Shown here piece after piece: positions 24,513-32,449 of a stretch of DNA of 64,000 nucleotides (position 1 is its first letter; every line of letters begins with the position of its first letter). Location: NCBI GenBank assembly GCA_002394335.1, contig DGTP01000003.1, positions 159,068-223,067 on the forward strand, written 5' to 3'. The translations under genes and the position numbers were made by a program. This stretch comes from Bacteroidales bacterium UBA4333. GTDB lineage: Bacteria; Bacteroidota; Bacteroidia; Bacteroidales; Paludibacteraceae. Under the pieces are notes generated by a model. That model had not been told where the DNA came from. It searched no databases and was given only the letters and a program-made list of their open reading frames with translations.

Positions 24513-25799
24513 ATGTATTTCGATGAATTAGCACTGTCAGATGAGGTATTGGATGCATTGTGGGATATGCATTTTGATGAATGCACCCCGGTGCAGGAGA
24601 AGACTATACCTGTGATTTTAGAGGGGCACGACGTGATCAGCTGTGCCCAGACAGGCACCGGCAAGACCGCTGCCTATATTCTTCCGTTGCTGACCAATCT
24701 CGCCTACGACAACCATGACCCGAACAAGCTGAACGCCATAATCATGGCACCCACCAGGGAGTTGGCGCAACAGATAGACCAACAGATGGAGGGCTTCGGG
24801 TTCTATGTGCCGTTCTCGTCGGTAGCGATCTACGGCGGCAAGGACACCAACGGTTCCTGGGGCAACCAAGTGAGCGGATTACAGAAAGGCGCAGACATAG
24901 TGATCGCTACGCCGGGACGGTTATTGAGCCAGATAAATATCTACGATGTGGATTTCTCGGGTGTGAAGTATTTCATCCTGGACGAAGCCGACCGGATGCT
25001 GGATATGGGTTTCTATGACGATATAATGACCATCGTCCGCCGCCTGCCCAAAGACAGGCAGACAATCATGTTCTCCGCCACCATGCCGGACAAGATCAAG
25101 CATCTTGCCAAAGCCATCATGCACCACCCGAAGGAGATAGAGATCGCCGTTTCCCGTCCGCCGGAGAGTATCCACCAGATGTGCGCGAGGGTGTTTGAGC
25201 CGCAGAAGACAGGGTTATTGGAGTTGCTCCTTGAAGGAAGGAACCTGAAGAAAGTGATTGTCTTCTCGGGCAAGAAACAGCGAGTGAAAGATCTGACACG
25301 CGCCTTACGCGCGAAGAATATTGACGCGCGCGCGATGCACTCGGATCTGGAGCAGAGCGAACGTGACCAAGTGATGTTAGACTACCGAAACGGCAGAGTG
25401 GATGTATTAGTGGCGACCGATGTGGTAGCCCGCGGCATAGATGTGACGGATGTGCCGTTAGTGGTGAACTACGATGTGCCGCGCGATGCGGAAGACTACG
25501 TACACCGTATAGGCCGTACAGCGAGAGCAGAGAACAGCGGCGAGGCAGTGACATTCGTGTCGCCGGAGGACAGCCGTTATTGGTCCAAGATAGAGCGTTT
25601 TCTGTCGAAAGAGATAGAGCGGATACCGCTACCGGATGTGTTAGGCGATGCGCCTACAGATGCCTTATACGCCACTCGTTCGGGTAGAGGTTATTCTGGC
25701 GGTTCCCGACATTCTTCGCGAAACCGAGGGGGACGGAATCGTAAGTCAAAAGCAACATCCCGAGGGGGACGGCATCGAGGTTCAAAGCCTCAGTCCTGA
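24513..25799 (+). CDS. rhlE: DEAD-box RNA helicase, RhlE-like
   Basis: 428 aa. ATP-dependent RNA unwinding. Motifs in order: Q motif region (FDECTPVQEKTIPVIL), AQTGTGKTAAY, PTRELAQQ, TPGRLL, DEAD (LDEADRMLDMGF), SATMP, and in the second domain HSDLEQSERDQ, DVVARGIDV and HRIGRTARAE. The C-terminal 35 residues are Arg/Gly/Ser-rich, usual for RNA contact in this family. The ATG at 24513 is chosen because the longer frame would start inside the promoter. The last 146 bp overlap the 3' end of the convergent RsmF-like gene, so the basic tail is read from the opposite strand of that gene. Confidence 0.93.
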   Translation: MYFDELALSDEVLDALWDMHFDECTPVQEKTIPVILEGHDVISCAQTGTGKTAAYILPLLTNLAYDNHDPNKLNAIIMAPTRELAQQIDQQMEGFGFYVPFSSVAIYGGKDTNGSWGNQVSGLQKGADIVIATPGRLLSQINIYDVDFSGVKYFILDEADRMLDMGFYDDIMTIVRRLPKDRQTIMFSATMPDKIKHLAKAIMHHPKEIEIAVSRPPESIHQMCARVFEPQKTGLLELLLEGRNLKKVIVFSGKKQRVKDLTRALRAKNIDARAMHSDLEQSERDQVMLDYRNGRVDVLVATDVVARGIDVTDVPLVVNYDVPRDAEDYVHRIGRTARAENSGEAVTFVSPEDSRYWSKIERFLSKEIERIPLPDVLGDAPTDALYATRSGRGYSGGSRHSSRNRGGRNRKSKATSRGGRHRGSKPQS

Positions 25800-27003
25800 G
25801 ATATGAGAGTGCTTGCTCAGCGGTGAGTGCGATATTAGGAAAGGCATCTTTGTTGATGTCTTTCGCCATACTCAGGCTATGTTGCGGTGCGATTCCTTTT
25901 CCCCGTTCTTCCGCCAAGCCGAAGCCCGTAGAGACACAGGTGAGGAAGGTAGAGAGATAGTCCACCAGTTCCTTGTACTGCGCAGGATAAGCGGTAGCGA
26001 AGCGTTCGGTGAAACGGATAGCCCATTTGTCAGGATGCTGAAGCCATGAGCGTGCCTGAGCCAGAAAGTCCGGGTTAGGATTTTGTGCTATCGGGCGCTT
26101 GGGTGCACGGATACGGAAGGGGGTATAGTCTTCTTCGTACTTGCGCAAGCAACAGAGGTAGAAACCTTCGCTACGGGTGAGATGCGGATAGAAATGGTAT
26201 CCCACTCCGTCTTTTCCCTCCACAATATTCCACGAAGGATCCGGATTAAGGGGAAGGATTTCCGCTCCGAGGCAATCACAGATCCACTGGACATTGTATT
26301 CATTTTCATGAAGATTGAAGGTACAGGTAGAGTAGATCATCACTCCGCCGGGCTTGAGTGCGTCCCAGATATTCATGAGGATCTCCCTCTGTTTCTCGGC
26401 ACACTGCATGACGAGGCGTGTGTTCCATTGCTCGCGCGCCTGATGATCCTTGCGGAACATACCTTCGCCTGAACAGGGTGCATCGACCAAGATACAATCG
26501 AAGAGATTAGGGCATGAAGAGCCGTACTGCTCGGAGGAGTTGTGGGTGACGATGGTGTTACCATTGCCCCATTTCTGTATATTCTCCGAGAGGATGAAGA
26601 CGCGCTGGCGGTCGATCTCGTTTGCCAAAAGAAGCCCCTGATCGCCGAGATACTGGCTGATCAGCGTGGACTTGCCACCGGGTGCGGCGCAGAGGTCAAG
26701 GACGACAGACTGCGGAGACACGTATCTCTCCAACGCCTGCTCTACGAACATAGAGCCGGCTTCCTGCACATAATAACAGCCTGCATGGAAGAGAGGATCG
26801 AGTGTAAACTGCGGCCGGGCAGAGAGATAATAGCCGTCCACATGCCATGGGACTTCGTCGATATCCGCATCGAAAGTGAGGACATCCCTCTTGTCGTTGA
26901 GGCGGATGCTAACCGGCGATTCGCCATTCAACGAACGAAACAGTTCGTCCGCCGAAGAGCCCAACTGCTGGCGCATATTTTCGATGAAATCCAAAGGTAA
27001 CAT
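25654..27003 (-). CDS. 16S/tRNA m5C methyltransferase, RsmF-like
   Basis: 449 aa. A NOL1/NOP2/Sun family methyltransferase: SAM-binding VLDLCAAPGGKSTLISQYL, the DAPCSGEGMFRK motif with the first catalytic Cys, and YSTCTFN with the second. The C-terminal region has the RsmF/YebU-type extension (FPNIALTAEQALSYLR, VPLGFAKNVG). The target base is not provable here. ATG at 27003 is used because the upstream ATG lies in the promoter at 27026-27057. The 3' end overlaps the helicase gene by 146 bp on the opposite strand, and no terminator is visible between them. Confidence 0.88.
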   Translation of the reverse strand: MLPLDFIENMRQQLGSSADELFRSLNGESPVSIRLNDKRDVLTFDADIDEVPWHVDGYYLSARPQFTLDPLFHAGCYYVQEAGSMFVEQALERYVSPQSVVLDLCAAPGGKSTLISQYLGDQGLLLANEIDRQRVFILSENIQKWGNGNTIVTHNSSEQYGSSCPNLFDCILVDAPCSGEGMFRKDHQAREQWNTRLVMQCAEKQREILMNIWDALKPGGVMIYSTCTFNLHENEYNVQWICDCLGAEILPLNPDPSWNIVEGKDGVGYHFYPHLTRSEGFYLCCLRKYEEDYTPFRIRAPKRPIAQNPNPDFLAQARSWLQHPDKWAIRFTERFATAYPAQYKELVDYLSTFLTCVSTGFGLAEERGKGIAPQHSLSMAKDINKDAFPNIALTAEQALSYLRTEALNLDAVPLGMLLLTYDSVPLGFAKNVGNRQNNLYPNEWRIRHL

Positions 27004-27025
27004 GGCATTTTTCCCAAATTGGGTA

Positions 27026-27057
27026 CAAAAGTACAAAGAATTTTTGAGATATGCAAA
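27026..27057 (-). promoter_or_regulatory. Promoter of the RsmF-like gene
   Basis: On the minus strand TTTG, 20 bp, TACTTTTG. The predicted start of transcription is near 27019, 16 nt before the ATG. The 16-bp tandem array begins about 35 bp upstream. Confidence 0.78.
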
Positions 27058-27091
27058 TAAAAATGGATTTTTCGCAAGTTTTTTGCGAAAA

Positions 27092-27283
27092 GACCGTTTT
27101 ACTGTAGGACCGCTACGCTGTAGGACCGTTTTACTGTAGGACCGCTACGCTGTAGGACCGTTTTACTGTAGGACCGCTGCGCTGTAAGAACGTTTCAGTG
27201 TAGGACCGCTGCGCTGTAAGACCGTTTCACTGTAGGAGTGCAGGGATGTAGGACCGTTTCACTGTAAGAGCGCGTTGCTGTAA
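27092..27283. repeat. Tandem array of twelve 16-bp units
   Basis: Units follow gaccgNNNNNctgtag. The first six alternate between a TTTTA and a CTACG/CTGCG core (32-bp higher-order period); later units are more diverged. The array fills the spacer and covers the last eight codons and stop of the glycosyltransferase gene (stop at 27259-27261). A single related unit lies at 921-936. Confidence 0.9.
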
Positions 27284-28422
27284 GCTTGCAGGAAGGCGGC
27301 GGTGAGGCGGGACCAGGAGTATTTGGCTTTTTCGGAAACGAGGTAGCGAGTGTAGGAATCCTGACGGCGGTTGGTGTAATAATCGGCAATACAATGCGCA
27401 ATAACTTCCGGCGAAGGATTGCAGGCATACCCCATCTTGTGGTCATGAACAATCTCTCCCAATCCGCCGACATTCGTGACGAGCATAGGCTTCTCGAAAT
27501 GGAATGCCACCTGCGTGACACCCGACTGGGTGGCGGTCTTATAAGGCTGCACGATCAACGAAGCCGCTCCGAAATACTTGCGGAGGTCTGCATCCGGGAT
27601 GAACTCATTACGGATAATAACGCGGTCGGACAGAGCGAGCGACGAGATCTGCGCGCGGTAGAGGTCTTCGTCCTCATAGAACTCTCCGGCAATAATGAGT
27701 TGCAGGTCAGGCAGTAGGTCTTTGACCATTGCAAACGCCGAGAGGAGCAGATCCAGTCCCTTGTAGGCGCGGACGAGTCCGAAGAAGAGCATATAGTCCT
27801 TGTCAGGCGGCAAGCCGAGCGCCGCACAGGCTTCGGACTTGGACATAGGGGAGCCGTAATGGTCGTATATGGGATGAGGGATGAAGGATTTAGGGGTTAC
27901 GGGGGAGGGGTTACGGGTTACGTGGGTTTCTATGTTCTCAATATCTTTAAGAACGCTTTCGGAGAGGGCGACAAAGGCGTCCTGTGAGTGGACGAAATAA
28001 GGTGCAAAGAGCCTGTCGAGGACAGACGGCTCGTGCGGAACCATATTATGCACCAAAGCGATTGTTTTGGTTTTGGCGTTACGGCGGACGATACGTGAAA
28101 CGAGTCCGAAGGCAGGTGCAAAGAACGCCATCCAATAACAACAGATGAGGATATCCGGTGCCGTCTTACGAAGGCGGTATGCGACCCGCAGCCACGAGAA
28201 AGGGTTGCAGGAGTTGAGGACACGGCGGATCGTGAGGTTTGCAGGCGGGAGTTCGGTCGAATACTGGGTTTTGCCGGGGAAGAGGAAAGAGGGGTACTGG
28301 AGGGTGAAGGTCCAAAGTTCGACCTCGTGTCCCTCGGCGATAAACTGCGCAGCCAGGCGTTCGTTGAAAGTGGCGAGTCCGCCACGGTATGGATAAGCCG
28401 TACCTAAAAGGATGATTTTCAT
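27259..28422 (-). CDS. Glycosyltransferase family 4
   Basis: 387 aa, two Rossmann domains. N-terminal LLGTAYPYRGGLATFNERL and the C-terminal donor site (FIPDADLRKYFGAASLIVQP, PMLVTNVGGLGEIV) fit GT4 enzymes. The sugar and acceptor cannot be read from the sequence; an envelope glycan is likely. Two oddities: residues about 165-177 (VTRNPSPVTPKSF) are encoded by a ggggttacggg repeat, and the last residues (AYSNALLQ) plus the stop codon come from the 16-bp array. The start overlaps the ispD stop by 4 nt. Confidence 0.85.
   Translation of the reverse strand: MKIILLGTAYPYRGGLATFNERLAAQFIAEGHEVELWTFTLQYPSFLFPGKTQYSTELPPANLTIRRVLNSCNPFSWLRVAYRLRKTAPDILICCYWMAFFAPAFGLVSRIVRRNAKTKTIALVHNMVPHEPSVLDRLFAPYFVHSQDAFVALSESVLKDIENIETHVTRNPSPVTPKSFIPHPIYDHYGSPMSKSEACAALGLPPDKDYMLFFGLVRAYKGLDLLLSAFAMVKDLLPDLQLIIAGEFYEDEDLYRAQISSLALSDRVIIRNEFIPDADLRKYFGAASLIVQPYKTATQSGVTQVAFHFEKPMLVTNVGGLGEIVHDHKMGYACNPSPEVIAHCIADYYTNRRQDSYTRYLVSEKAKYSWSRLTAAFLQAYSNALLQ
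27893..27930. repeat. In-frame ggggttacggg repeat inside the glycosyltransferase gene
   Basis: Three imperfect copies. They keep the reading frame and encode a Pro/Thr-rich loop between the two domains of the enzyme. Confidence 0.7.
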
Positions 28423-29105
28423 AGATCTTCGCGGTAAGTGATTTTACGATTCGTTTCTTCGCCGGGAACGATAAAAACAGGTATCTCAGGCATATAGCGG
28501 CGGAGTATTCCGACATCGTCAGTAGCGGCTATCTTACCTTCTTTCATGGCACGGCGGAACGCCTCAGCGATGACAGTAAGACGGAACGCCTGCGGTGTCT
28601 GTGCGCGCATAAAGCGGCTTCTGTCCGGAATCTCGCAGACTTGGTTGTCTTCCGTCCGGTAGAGGGTGTCGGTTACGGGAACTGCGACTGTGACCGCTTC
28701 GTGCGTCTCCAGCGCCTGACAGACCTCGGCGATGATACGCGGGGAGACGAACGGCCGTGCGGCGTCGTGGAGAAGGAGGGCCGGAGTTGAAAGTTGAAAG
28801 TTGGAAGTTGAAAGTTGAAAGACGGCATTGTAGGTACTTTCCCAGCGTTCGGCGCCTCCGGGGATGAGTTTTGTGAGTTTCTGCCAGTGGTTAGAACGGC
28901 ATAATTTTTGTAGTGTCTGTATATAGTCAGGATGCATGACAACCACTATCTCGTCAATGTACGGCGAAGCCTCAAAAGCATCGACAGAGTGTTCGAGGAC
29001 AGAACGTCCGTCCGCAAGCGGCAAGAGTTGTTTCGGGGTGTTTCCTCCTACCCTACTGCCAATTCCTCCAGCCAAAATGACTGCTATGTTATGCATTTTC
29101 TTCAT
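28419..29105 (-). CDS. ispD: 2-C-methyl-D-erythritol 4-phosphate cytidylyltransferase
   Basis: 228 aa. It makes CDP-methylerythritol in the MEP pathway (ispH, another step, is at 13.2-14.1 kb). Seen: VILAGGIGSRVGGNTPKQL at the start (CTP-binding loop), ERWESTYNA, LHDAARPFVSP, and RAQTPQAFR near the end. Residues about 94-106 (FQLSTSNFQLSTP) come from a tandem gttgaaa repeat and replace a loop before the HDAARP motif. It overlaps the GT4 start by 4 nt (ATGA). Confidence 0.94.
   Translation of the reverse strand: MKKMHNIAVILAGGIGSRVGGNTPKQLLPLADGRSVLEHSVDAFEASPYIDEIVVVMHPDYIQTLQKLCRSNHWQKLTKLIPGGAERWESTYNAVFQLSTSNFQLSTPALLLHDAARPFVSPRIIAEVCQALETHEAVTVAVPVTDTLYRTEDNQVCEIPDRSRFMRAQTPQAFRLTVIAEAFRRAMKEGKIAATDDVGILRRYMPEIPVFIVPGEETNRKITYREDL
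28786..28822. repeat. In-frame gttgaaa repeat inside ispD
   Basis: Tandem copies of gttgaaa/gttggaa that code for FQLSTSNFQLST. The frame is kept. Confidence 0.75.
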
Positions 29106-29149
29106 TTTATCTCACTTTTCTTGCAGTGACGTAGGACGAATAACCCGGA

Positions 29150-29191
29150 AATCACCCTGTTATCACCCCGTAATCACCCTGTAATCACCCC
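29150..29191. repeat. Simple repeat in the spacer between the KdsC-like gene and ispD
   Basis: Four imperfect tandem copies of atcaccctgta. Confidence 0.7.
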
Positions 29192-29227
29192 CTTTTGGAG
29201 TTACATTACCCTTACTTTGAGGTTATT

Positions 29228-29818
29228 TCAGCCTTGCAGTTTGCCGGTCTGCGAGAGTATTTGGTCTGCTATTTCGCGGATGGCTCCCTGTCCGCCTGGG
29301 GTGGCAAGGATATGTATGTCGTTTTTAGCACCGGCAGCGCGTGTGAGCGCCTTGACTTCGGGGCGCGCATTAGGCGGACAACAAGGAAAACCGACTGCGC
29401 GTAGAAGGTCTATATCATTGATGTCATCGCCGACGAAACAGACCTCGTCCAATGTGATGTCGAGCCGATCGCAAATCTCCTGCGCCGCCCGGAGTTTGGT
29501 CTGACAGTACGGGTTGACTCTGGAACCGACGCCAAGGTATAGGAAGGAGAGTTTCAGTTTCTCCGCACGGGCTTTGACGACCGGGCTGTTCTCGGAAGTG
29601 AGAATACCACAAGGGATCCCCGCCTGCTCCAGACAGACCATGCCCATGCCGTCATAGACACAGAAGCGTTTGAGGGTTTCGCCGTCGGCGGAATAAAACA
29701 TCCCACCGTCCGTGAGGCAACCATCAACATCCGTGAGGAATAAACGAACTTTATTTACTATTTGGTCATTTACCATTTGGACATTTATTTGGTCATTTAC
29801 CATTTGGACATTTACCAT
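29228..29818 (-). CDS. kdsC: HAD-family phosphatase, KdsC-like (Kdo-8-phosphate phosphatase)
   Basis: A core of about 170 aa with FLTDVDGCLTDGGMFYS (nucleophile DxD), ILTSENSPVV, and FVGDDINDIDLL, the pattern of KdsC-type phosphatases that release Kdo for lipid A. A related sugar-9-phosphate phosphatase is possible. The start is unclear: ATGs at 29818, 29803 and 29776 all lie in a catttaccatttggt repeat, so the first 23 residues (MVNVQMVNDQINVQMVNDQ...) are repeat-encoded. The conserved domain starts near VNKVRLFLTD. Confidence 0.85.
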   Translation of the reverse strand: MVNVQMVNDQINVQMVNDQIVNKVRLFLTDVDGCLTDGGMFYSADGETLKRFCVYDGMGMVCLEQAGIPCGILTSENSPVVKARAEKLKLSFLYLGVGSRVNPYCQTKLRAAQEICDRLDITLDEVCFVGDDINDIDLLRAVGFPCCPPNARPEVKALTRAAGAKNDIHILATPGGQGAIREIADQILSQTGKLQG

Positions 29819-29862
29819 TTGGTCATTTATTTGGAGATTTTACCATTTGGTCATTTATTTAT
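29755..29862. repeat. Simple-repeat tract between thiL and the KdsC-like gene
   Basis: Imperfect units of atttggtcatttaccatttggacatttacc. It reaches into the 5' end of the KdsC-like reading frame and up to the stop codon of thiL. Confidence 0.8.
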
Positions 29863-30920
29863 TCGTTGAAGGCGTTCCAGCCTTGGGATTTGAGGGGTAG
29901 TTGTTCGCCGTTACGCCCGATAAGATGAAGTCCGGCTTCGGGTTTGGTGATATGTCCGATGAGATAGACGTCCTCAATAGGCACCAGTTTCTCGTAATCG
30001 TTGATGTCACAAGTGAAGAGCAGTTCGTAGTCTTCTCCGCCGTTAAGGGCGCAGGTGACGATATTGAGGTTCATCTCCTCCGCCATCGCAGCCGCCTGAT
30101 AATCAATAGGAATCTTGTCCTCATAGATTGCGCATCCGACCTTAGACTGCGAACAGATGTGCATGAGTTCCGAGGATAGTCCGTCCGAAATATCCATCAT
30201 CGCCGTGGGTTTGACTCCCGCTTCGCGGAGACGGGCAATAATATCTCTCCGTGCTTCGGGTTTGAGCTGGCGTTCCAGAAGATATTCGCGTCCCTCAAAA
30301 GCATCTATCTGCTGTCCGTCATTGGCGGCAGAGGGGTTGTTGCCATAATTGGTGGAACGCTGTACCATGAGTTCGCGCTCCAGCAGTTGCAGTCCGAGAT
30401 AGGCTGTTCCGAGGTTTCCGGTGACGCATACAAGGTCGTTCAGTTTGGCGCCGTTGCGATAGACGATGTCCTCTTCTTTGGCGGTTCCGAGACAGGTGAT
30501 GGAGATGGTCAGTCCGGTCATGGAGGAGCAAGTATCGCCTCCGACAAGATCCACATTATACCTCTCACAAGCAAGCCGTATGCCGGCATAAAGGGACTCG
30601 ATGTCCTCTACGGAGAAGCGTTTGGAGATACCGAGTGAGACAGTGATCTGCGTCGGTGTGCCGTTCATGGCGTAAATATCCGAGAAGTTGACGACTGCGG
30701 CTTTGTATCCGAGGTGTTTGAGCGGCACGTACTCGAGGTTGAAATGTATGCCTTCGAGAAGCATGTCGGTTGTCATGAGCACCCGTTGTTGGTCAAAATT
30801 CATGACCGCGCAATCGTCTCCAACGCCTTTGAGGGTGGATGGTTGCAGATGCTTGATATCCTTAGTGAGATGGCGGATCAGTCCGAACTCGCCGAGTGTA
30901 GAAATTTCAGTTCTTGCCAT
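29859..30920 (-). CDS. thiL: Thiamine-monophosphate kinase
   Basis: 353 aa. It phosphorylates thiamine monophosphate to thiamine pyrophosphate. Seen: GEFGLIRHL at the start, GVGDDCAVMNF, TTDMLLEGIHF, NFSDIYAMNGTP, VGGDTCSS, and MDISDGLSSELMHIC. ATG at 30920 follows from MARTEIS and the promoter box at 30941-30948. It is the first gene of the minus-strand run with kdsC, ispD and GT4, although repeat-filled spacers separate them. Confidence 0.94.
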   Translation of the reverse strand: MARTEISTLGEFGLIRHLTKDIKHLQPSTLKGVGDDCAVMNFDQQRVLMTTDMLLEGIHFNLEYVPLKHLGYKAAVVNFSDIYAMNGTPTQITVSLGISKRFSVEDIESLYAGIRLACERYNVDLVGGDTCSSMTGLTISITCLGTAKEEDIVYRNGAKLNDLVCVTGNLGTAYLGLQLLERELMVQRSTNYGNNPSAANDGQQIDAFEGREYLLERQLKPEARRDIIARLREAGVKPTAMMDISDGLSSELMHICSQSKVGCAIYEDKIPIDYQAAAMAEEMNLNIVTCALNGGEDYELLFTCDINDYEKLVPIEDVYLIGHITKPEAGLHLIGRNGEQLPLKSQGWNAFNE

Positions 30921-30940
30921 AATACTCCAAATTAACGGCA

Positions 30941-30948
30941 CAAAGGTA
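30941..30948 (-). promoter_or_regulatory. Promoter -7 box of thiL
   Basis: TACCTTTG on the minus strand. No good TTTG is seen 20 bp upstream, so the promoter is weaker or differently spaced. Confidence 0.5.
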
Positions 30949-31029
30949 CGAAAAAAAAACGAAATTAGAAAATCCGGGGGCTAAAAAAGGTCATTAAGAT
31001 ACACTTTTTGCAGGAAAAACGCGTGCGCG

Positions 31030-31061
31030 CTTGCGTATGTGAGAAATTTTTTGTAACTTTG
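31030..31061 (+). promoter_or_regulatory. Promoter of the SurA-like envelope operon
   Basis: CTTG (31030-31033), 20 bp, TAACTTTG (31054-31061). About 20 nt of leader to the ATG at 31088. Confidence 0.78.
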
Positions 31062-31087
31062 CGCCCAATTTGTAAATTAGGGATAGA

Positions 31088-32446
31088 ATGACTATGTATC
31101 GAAAAATACTGATATTATTATCCGCAGTACTGTCAATCGGTATTGCGAGTGGTCAAAAGAACGTGATTGACGAGGTGATCTGGATAGTAGGGGACGAGGC
31201 CATTTTGCGCAGCGAGGTGGAGGAAGAGCGTCTTCGTGCGGAGTACGAGGGTCAGGAGCTGAAAGGCGATCCATACTGCATTATTCCTGAGCAGATGGCG
31301 ATCCAGAAACTGTTTCTGCACCAAGCGGAACTGGACAGTATCTCGGTGAACGAGACGACGGTGAGTCACCAGGTGGACATGCGTCTGAACTATTACATCT
31401 CGCAGATCGGTTCGAAAGAGAAGATGGAAGAATATTTCCGCAAGACGGCCTCGGAGATCCGTGAGGAGATGATGACCTCCGTGCGAAACCAGATGATCAT
31501 CCAACAGATGCAATCGAAGCTGACCGAGCACATCAAGCCCACTCCGGCAGAGATCCGTCGTTATTTCAAGAGTCTGCCTGAAGACAGTCTGCCGATGATG
31601 CCCGCCCAGGTGGAGGTTCAGATCATCAGTTTCGAGCCGATGGTTCCAGTGGAAGAGACAGAGCGCATCAAAGAGCGGTTGCGCGAGTTCACGGAAAGGG
31701 TGACAAGCGGCAAATCGCAGTTCTCGATGTTAGCCCGCATGTACTCGGAGGACACCGAGAGTGCGAAACGTGGCGGAGAGTTGGGATTTGTGGGTCGCGG
31801 GCAGCTGGTGCCGGAGTTTGCCGAAGCCGCTTTTGCGCTGAACGATCCGAAGAAAGTGTCGCGCGTCGTGAAGACGGAGTACGGGTACCATATCATCCAA
31901 CTGATAGAGAAGAAAGGCGACCGCATCAACTGCCGTCATATCCTGTTGCGTCCGCGAGTGTCGGAAGAGGACAAGACGCGTTCGCTGCAGATGTTAGACA
32001 GTATCAAACAGGCGATTGACAGCGGTCGTCTGGAGTTCAACCGTGCGGTAGTGATGTACTCGCAGGACAAGAACACCGCAATGAATGCGGGTGTGATGAT
32101 CAACCCGAATACGGGTTCGTCGTCGTTCGAGTACAAAGATCTGGCTCCGGAGATAGCGAAGATCGTTTACACGCTGGAGGAAGGCGAGTTGTCGGAGCCG
32201 TTTGTGATGATGGACGAGACGAAGAACCGTGAGGTGTGCGCCATCGTGCGTGTGAAGAAGAAGACGGATGTGCACCGCGCGAACCTGGAAGATGATTTCC
32301 AGACGATCCGGGCGATGTTGGAACAGAAGCTGTCGGCTGAGTTTATCAAAGAGTGGATAGAGAAGAAACAAAAGAGCACTTTTGTGCAGATAGACCCCAA
32401 CTGGTCGGGCTGCGATTTCCAGTATCCGGGTTGGATTCATGAGTAA
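31088..32446 (+). CDS. Periplasmic peptidyl-prolyl isomerase/chaperone, SurA-like
   Basis: 452 aa. Signal peptide at the start (ILILLSAVLSIGIASG), then a SurA-type N-terminal chaperone domain (VIDEVIWIVGDEAILRSEVE, EQMAIQKLFLHQAELDSI) and two parvulin-type domains; the first shows GGELGFVGRGQLVPEFAEAAF and VVKTEYGYHIIQL, the second INCRHILLRP. It helps outer-membrane proteins reach the barrel-assembly machine. An in-frame ATG two codons later is an equally good start. It is the first gene of an envelope-centred operon running to 39128. Confidence 0.9.
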   Translation: MTMYRKILILLSAVLSIGIASGQKNVIDEVIWIVGDEAILRSEVEEERLRAEYEGQELKGDPYCIIPEQMAIQKLFLHQAELDSISVNETTVSHQVDMRLNYYISQIGSKEKMEEYFRKTASEIREEMMTSVRNQMIIQQMQSKLTEHIKPTPAEIRRYFKSLPEDSLPMMPAQVEVQIISFEPMVPVEETERIKERLREFTERVTSGKSQFSMLARMYSEDTESAKRGGELGFVGRGQLVPEFAEAAFALNDPKKVSRVVKTEYGYHIIQLIEKKGDRINCRHILLRPRVSEEDKTRSLQMLDSIKQAIDSGRLEFNRAVVMYSQDKNTAMNAGVMINPNTGSSSFEYKDLAPEIAKIVYTLEEGELSEPFVMMDETKNREVCAIVRVKKKTDVHRANLEDDFQTIRAMLEQKLSAEFIKEWIEKKQKSTFVQIDPNWSGCDFQYPGWIHE

Positions 32447-32449
32447 AGG

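Noticed and set aside
27092..27283. Possible CRISPR array
   Set aside because: Units are 16 bp and directly joined with no unique spacers; no cas genes are nearby.
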